From NCBI RefSeq assembly GCF_003418935.1, contig NZ_QVMT01000004.1, positions 468,052-532,051 of the forward strand: a stretch of 64,000 nt of DNA. Reading direction: 5' to 3'. Both the position numbers and the translations under genes were made by a program. Shown here piece after piece: positions 60,366 through 64,000 of the stretch (the stretch's first letter is position 1; each line of letters begins with the position of its first letter). The notes under the pieces were generated by a model. That model was given only the letters and a program-made list of their open reading frames with translations, was not told where the DNA came from and did no database searches. The DNA is from Emticicia sp. C21 (GTDB lineage: Bacteria; Bacteroidota; Bacteroidia; Cytophagales; Spirosomataceae).

Positions 60366-61475
60366 ATGAAACAATCTTTCCAACTTAATATTGAGAATCC
60401 CTGTCATGAACAATGGGAATCGTTTACGCCTACAGCCAACGGAGGTTTCTGCGCTTTGTGCCAGAAAAATGTGATAGATTTTAGTGAAATGTCTGAAAGC
60501 CAGTTGGTGGCTTTCTTTCGAGACCGTTTGAACTCCTCTCAGAATCTTTGTGGTCGTTTCAGAGAAAACCAATTAAAGAAAAACTATAAGATAGAAGAAT
60601 GGTTTCCGACATGGCGTGTACAAAACAACGAGGTACAATATGAGATTCCGGTAGCTACTATTGCCGAAAAAAGACATAAACAAGCCATAAGATTACCATT
60701 GATTCAGCATAAGAAAGTAGTGCGCAATATGGCGGCCGCCATATTGACTCTATTGTGCATTGTAGAAGGATTAGGGCAGAATCGGATAGTGTCAGGACAG
60801 GTAGTAGATGCATATGCTAAGGAAGCACTGCCGGGGGCTACCATTACAATTAAGGGTACAAAAAGAGGAACGGTGTCAGATGAAAACGGGTATTACAAGA
60901 TAGAAGTATCTGACAATGATATTCTGGTATTTGGTTCAATTGGCTACAAGGAAGTGCAGGAACAAGTTGCCGGAACTAAAGGTCAAATAAAAATAGAAAT
61001 GGAGGAAGAAGTAACGACATTAGGCGAAATTGTTATTGCCGGAATTACTCCAGAGCGATATGGATATAGATTAGGTGGTGTTGCTTTCTGCAGCGTCACT
61101 ACTTTTGAGAAACCTCTTCCTCCTAAAAAATATGCAAGCAAGATAGCTGTCTGGGGCAATGCCGTGCAGAACGAGGAATTAATGCTAGTACCTGAATTGG
61201 TGGCTTTAAAAGATTCAACAGGTAATTCTTTTGAGCGTGTCAATGAAGAAAAATGTTTCAGAGAAAATGGATTTCAACAAATAACAAGTGTTCAACTGTA
61301 TGATTATTCAGGTAGAATTTTTCAGGAGAGATTTACTAAACTGAACGATGGGATGATTAGTGTTGATGTACGCGACATTCCTAGAGGAACATATATTGTT
61401 CGTGTTATTTACAAAAATGAAAGAAGTCTGACTGAAAACGAGATTTCATCAACACGAATACTAATTGAGAGATAA
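60366..61475 (+). CDS. Cys-rich membrane protein with CarboxypepD_reg domain
   Basis: 369 residues from the ATG at 60366 (an in-frame ATG at 60312 gives a less likely 18-residue extension). The N-terminal cytoplasmic part has the Bacteroidota-specific layout C13-HEQW, GGFC29-A-L-C32-QKNVIDF, and LCGRF, a likely zinc-binding or redox motif. A TM segment (NMAAAILTLLCIVEGL) follows, then a CarboxypepD_reg-like beta-sandwich (VSGQVVDAYAKEALPGATIT, GYYKIEVSDNDILVFGSIGY). The last 60 residues (YDYSGRIFQERF, RGTYIVRVIYKNE) resemble a T9SS C-terminal domain. The combination of cytoplasmic Cys motif and exported part suggests a transmembrane signal or assembly factor (inference). Confidence 0.7.
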   Translation: MKQSFQLNIENPCHEQWESFTPTANGGFCALCQKNVIDFSEMSESQLVAFFRDRLNSSQNLCGRFRENQLKKNYKIEEWFPTWRVQNNEVQYEIPVATIAEKRHKQAIRLPLIQHKKVVRNMAAAILTLLCIVEGLGQNRIVSGQVVDAYAKEALPGATITIKGTKRGTVSDENGYYKIEVSDNDILVFGSIGYKEVQEQVAGTKGQIKIEMEEEVTTLGEIVIAGITPERYGYRLGGVAFCSVTTFEKPLPPKKYASKIAVWGNAVQNEELMLVPELVALKDSTGNSFERVNEEKCFRENGFQQITSVQLYDYSGRIFQERFTKLNDGMISVDVRDIPRGTYIVRVIYKNERSLTENEISSTRILIER

Positions 61476-61632
61476 TTAGACTGTGACAAAAAGGTTTGAG
61501 ATTAATATATGGCATGTGGGTTTGATTTTGAGGGAATAATGCCCAGTGTCAGTTGTTCCACGCAACTTAGCTTCTTACAATAATTAAATGAAATACTGCT
61601 GTGATTAATGGATGAGGCTTGAATGGTTGATT

Positions 61633-61660
61633 TGAAAAGAGTGGGAAGGATAATCTTCCC
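61633..61660 (-). terminator. terminator of the serine hydrolase gene
   Basis: GGGAAG (61643-61648) pairs with CTTCCC (61655-61660) over GATAAT; on the minus strand it reads into CACTCTTTTC. Nearly the same ~45-bp element (TGATTTGAAAA(A)GAGTG) recurs at 62861-62900 behind the neighbouring gene. Confidence 0.65.
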
Positions 61661-61687
61661 TCTTCTTTTGTTATTATAGAGCCTCAT

Positions 61688-62749
61688 TTATTTCTTCTTT
61701 ACATACGGAAGTATGTTTTTGATTAAGACTTCAAAAGGCAGTTTTGATTTCCATGACCCAAAACTATTACCTGTAAACACCACAACAAGGTCCAGGTCTG
61801 CGATACTCATAAAATACTGTCCGCCATTTCCGGAAGAAAAAACCACATTATAGCTGAATTGATCAGTAACCATTTTTTCGTTATACCAATAATATCCATA
61901 ATAGGTGGGTTGCGGAGAGACATGCTTTGCTTTTGATATGCCTACGTTCGAAAAGTCCTCAATTTTAGTAATTGGTTTTGTAGACTCTTCAATCCATCTT
62001 TTAGAAAGGATTTGCTTATTCTGCCACATGCCTTTGTTTAAAACTAATTGTCCGATTTTTTGCATGTCAATTGGTTTCATGTAAAAGGAACCAGCTGTCA
62101 TAAAGTGGCCTGTCGGGTCTTTTGTCCATCGGTAATCTGTAATACCCAGAGGCTTAAACAAAAAAGTTTCTGCAAATTTAGCCAGTGGCATTTTGGTTGC
62201 TGATTCAATAATTCCTCCAATAACCATTGGCGCCGATGAATTGTAAGCCCAAAACGTTCCCGGTTTATGAGCCATAGGAAGGTCTAGCGAAAATTTAAGC
62301 CAGTCTTTGGTCAATTCCATTTCATCTTCGCAATCTTTGGTGCTATTCCATTCTTCACAATCAAAGCCAGCTTTCATTTCGAGCAAATCCTTTATAGTCA
62401 TGTCCAGCTTATTATGCTCTAAATTTTTAAATGAACGGTACTGCGGGAAAAATGTATATACCTTTTCATTAACACTTTTGATATACCCTTTGTCAATAGC
62501 AATACCCATCAGCAGGCTGGTAATAGACTTGAATGAAGAGCGGGTATCGTGTAGGGAATTTTTACTCAATCCATTAAAATAATGTTCATAAATAATCTTA
62601 TTGTGTTGAGCGACAACAATCCCGTCAATATTGGGATATTTTCCTTTTTCAATAGCCTGCATAGCTGTATCAGGAAATATACTTTTATTCTGTGAAAAGG
62701 AAGTAAAGGGAATAAGTAAGACAAGGGAAATACAAATGAGATTTCTCAT
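61688..62749 (-). CDS. exported serine hydrolase (beta-lactamase/PBP family), intact
   Basis: 353 residues from the ATG at 62749, giving a signal peptide MRNLICISLVLLIPFTSFSQ; the ATG at 62812 lies too far upstream. The S-x-x-K motif is S-S-F-K in HDTRSSFKSITSLLMG, the second motif is YNSSAPMVIGG, and the third is GNGGQYF. Between them are KAGFDCEEWNSTKDC with a possible disulfide, and WTKDPTGHFMTAGSFYMKPI, which is typical of the COG1680 group (penicillin-binding-like esterases/peptidases). This group is not proven to confer resistance. A second family member (30568) is broken; the two are not close paralogues in detail. Confidence 0.88.
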   Translation of the reverse strand: MRNLICISLVLLIPFTSFSQNKSIFPDTAMQAIEKGKYPNIDGIVVAQHNKIIYEHYFNGLSKNSLHDTRSSFKSITSLLMGIAIDKGYIKSVNEKVYTFFPQYRSFKNLEHNKLDMTIKDLLEMKAGFDCEEWNSTKDCEDEMELTKDWLKFSLDLPMAHKPGTFWAYNSSAPMVIGGIIESATKMPLAKFAETFLFKPLGITDYRWTKDPTGHFMTAGSFYMKPIDMQKIGQLVLNKGMWQNKQILSKRWIEESTKPITKIEDFSNVGISKAKHVSPQPTYYGYYWYNEKMVTDQFSYNVVFSSGNGGQYFMSIADLDLVVVFTGNSFGSWKSKLPFEVLIKNILPYVKKK

Positions 62750-62874
62750 CAGGTAGGTTGTGTTTATTTTAGATGGTCTATACGTTATATCCAATACGTT
62801 TATACGAATCAAATATTACTATTAGATGCCCGAAAAAATAAATAAAAGTTTTATAGAGGCTGATTTGAAAAAGA

Positions 62875-62895
62875 GTGAGAAGATAGACTTCTCAC
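62875..62895 (-). terminator. terminator of the RibD-like gene
   Basis: GTGAGAAG (62875-62882) pairs with CTTCTCAC (62888-62895), 5-nt loop, followed on the minus strand by TCTTTTTC. It is a relative of the element at 61633-61660, both having the context TGATTTGAAAA(A)GAGTG. Confidence 0.7.
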
Positions 62896-62954
62896 CCTTT
62901 TGTATATAAAATGTATCTTCTTGATTACTTTAAAAGTATTATACCTTTCAGCTA

Positions 62955-63506
62955 TTACTTTACATAATGAAGCGCCACGCATCCTGATTTTAAAACCTTT
63001 GATTCAACTAGTTGCAAATCTAATGTTTCTACTAAGTTAGTTCTGTCGAAAAGGCGTCTCCCTGCTCCTGCAATAATAGGTTGGATAACGAAATGAAATT
63101 CATCTACTAAACCCATTTCTATCAGCTGTGATGGGAGGTCTACACCGCCAAGCAAAATATTCCTGCCTTCCTGCTGTTTCAGTTTTATTATTTCGTCCCT
63201 AAGATTTGTCCGGACAATTCTTGTTTTTTCGTCTTCAGCTGTCTCTAAGGTTCGAGAAAAAACGAGCTTATCTTTGGAGTCAAATACTCTGGCAAATTCG
63301 TTCGCTACTTCGTCCATCGACTGGTTTCTTGCCACATTTGGCCAGAAAGGAACCATCAGTTCGTAAGTGATACGTCCATAGACGAGTAAGTCACCTTCTC
63401 GCATAAAATCCGTAAAATATTCATGTACATCTTCGTAGCCGCCCCCTTTGGTATGGTCACAACAACCATCCAAAGTTAAGTTGATACCATAGATTAGCTT
63501 TCTCAT
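62955..63506 (-). CDS. DHFR/RibD-like reductase
   Basis: 183 residues from the ATG at 63506; the ORF can extend to 63548 but the conserved strand MRKLIYGINLTLDGCCDH begins at the chosen start. NADPH-binding and family motifs include LLVYGRITYELMVPFWPN, the strand GRNILLGGVDLPSQLIEMGL and DEFHFVIQPIIAGAGRRLF. This is the RibD_C/YwjB-like branch of DHFR-fold reductases, seldom true DHFR; it may reduce a pyrimidine or other small molecule. Divergent from whatever lies to the right. Confidence 0.88.
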   Translation of the reverse strand: MRKLIYGINLTLDGCCDHTKGGGYEDVHEYFTDFMREGDLLVYGRITYELMVPFWPNVARNQSMDEVANEFARVFDSKDKLVFSRTLETAEDEKTRIVRTNLRDEIIKLKQQEGRNILLGGVDLPSQLIEMGLVDEFHFVIQPIIAGAGRRLFDRTNLVETLDLQLVESKVLKSGCVALHYVK

Positions 63507-63912
63507 TGAATTAAGTTTTGATTTTTCTAAAGTTAGGTTATTTCCCATTTAGATTCTTTATGATTATACAATTTTAGCTCAATTTCATTTTTAAGTATAA
63601 GGCCATCTATTATAAGGCAACAGCATAGGCAATTATTCCAAACCATTATTCAGGTTGGCCGCTACGCGAAGAATATCGCAACAGTCTGATTATACCAGAA
63701 ACCTCCTCAAACATTTTGAAAACCGAATCTTAAGTAGGAAATTTAGGAGACGCCCAGTTGGGACGCCAGTCTTGGATAACAGTCTGCAACCAGCCGTCTG
63801 CATAGCCACTATTGAAATGGAGAAGAAAAAGAACTCAAGCATAATGCAGATAATTTCAGAGTCTGGGCAAGTAACAGCCACTCAAGCAGCAGTGGAAAAG
63901 GTTACCAATATG
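63507..63912. other. 406-bp gap, possible decayed sequence
   Basis: No supported gene. It contains TATAAGG-N8-TATAAGG, a 15-mer (CCATCTATTATAAGG, 63603-63617) that also occurs at 58648-58662, and two GACGCC repeats near 63755. A plus-strand frame at 63655-63945 has no ATG at its start (TTG) and runs into the IS end, and a minus-strand reading has a coding-like tail; both look like remnants. Confidence 0.4.
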
Positions 63913-64000
63913 TGCACTGCCCCCAAAAAGTTAGACACATCTTGAGGGTATTTGTATGAGAAAGAGAAACAAATATACTTATGAGTTTAAGCTTCACTGT
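63913..64000 (+). mobile_element. left end of an IS3-family insertion sequence
   Basis: TGCACTGCCCCCAAAAAGTT with AGACA following is the typical TG...CCCCAAAAAGTT-GACA-like terminal inverted repeat of IS3-family (IS150-like) elements. The start of orfA follows 43 bp later. The element continues beyond the window. Confidence 0.75.
63956..64000 (+). CDS. IS3-family transposase OrfA, N-terminal fragment
   Basis: An ATG at 63956 opens a frame reaching the window end (15 codons, MRKRNKYTYEFKLHC). A basic start followed by Y-x-x-EFKL matches the N-terminal helix-turn-helix of IS3 OrfA. It is placed ~43 bp inside the inverted repeat as usual. Truncated by the window edge, not by mutation. Confidence 0.7.
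   Translation, partial: MRKRNKYTYEFKLHC

Noticed and set aside
63655..63945. 96-codon frame at the right end
   Set aside because: It begins with TTG, has no recognised domain and its last residues are encoded by the IS end.

Overview
The window is AT-rich DNA from a member of the phylum Bacteroidota, most likely order Cytophagales (Spirosomataceae/Cytophagaceae-like). This rests on a SusC/SusD outer-membrane pair, T9SS-like and '3-coathanger stack' C-termini on secreted proteins, Bacteroidota-type promoters (TTTG / TAnnTTTG), many lipoboxes and few Shine-Dalgarno sequences. The genus is not certain. No tRNA, rRNA, CRISPR array or prophage was recognised.

Layout. 1-12.7 kb: a truncated DUF4136 gene; a two-gene kinase + Thg1-like RNA-repair operon; a secreted Ig-like protein; a TPR protein; a solitary FtsX/MacB-type permease; then single housekeeping or accessory genes (DinB-like, CotH kinase-like lipoprotein, GNAT, methyltransferase, NmrA-like SDR). 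12.7-17.4 kb: a SusD/SusC pair with its own terminator. 17.4-18.3 kb: a gene-poor gap with two related hairpins. 18.3-31.9 kb: a DnaQ-exonuclease/PIF1-helicase fusion; a 1-kb-residue secreted HzsA-like haem protein; secreted proteins including a repeat-built beta-helix protein; OsmC; hydrolases; and a serine beta-lactamase-like gene broken by one in-frame TGA.

31.9-51.5 kb is the most striking region: one long minus-strand operon that starts with a PadR repressor and continues through seven consecutive paralogous 870-890-residue 'permease prefix domain 2' FtsX/MacB permeases, with no ABC ATPase gene beside them. Upstream lies a readable control region: tandem TGTCCG-N4-CGTAC(A/G) sites, a -24/-12 (sigma-54) promoter, and two copies of a 14-bp dyad, one over the expected transcription start and one just before the padR start codon. 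Four of the six permease-permease junctions carry long inverted repeats, some built of GTGA-type octamers. The other two share a homogenised ~240-bp block with strong Shine-Dalgarno sequences. The array ends at a perfect 14-bp hairpin.

51.5-64 kb: small membrane proteins, an AraC-type regulator, a nucleotidyltransferase, a DUF7793/DUF1152 pair, a LytTR two-component system, a gap with an orphan strong terminator (candidate small RNA), a flavin amine oxidase, a Cys-rich/CarboxypepD_reg protein, a second intact serine hydrolase, a RibD/DHFR-like reductase, and the left end of an IS3-family element at the right edge.

All family names come from motif recognition by eye; no database search was run.
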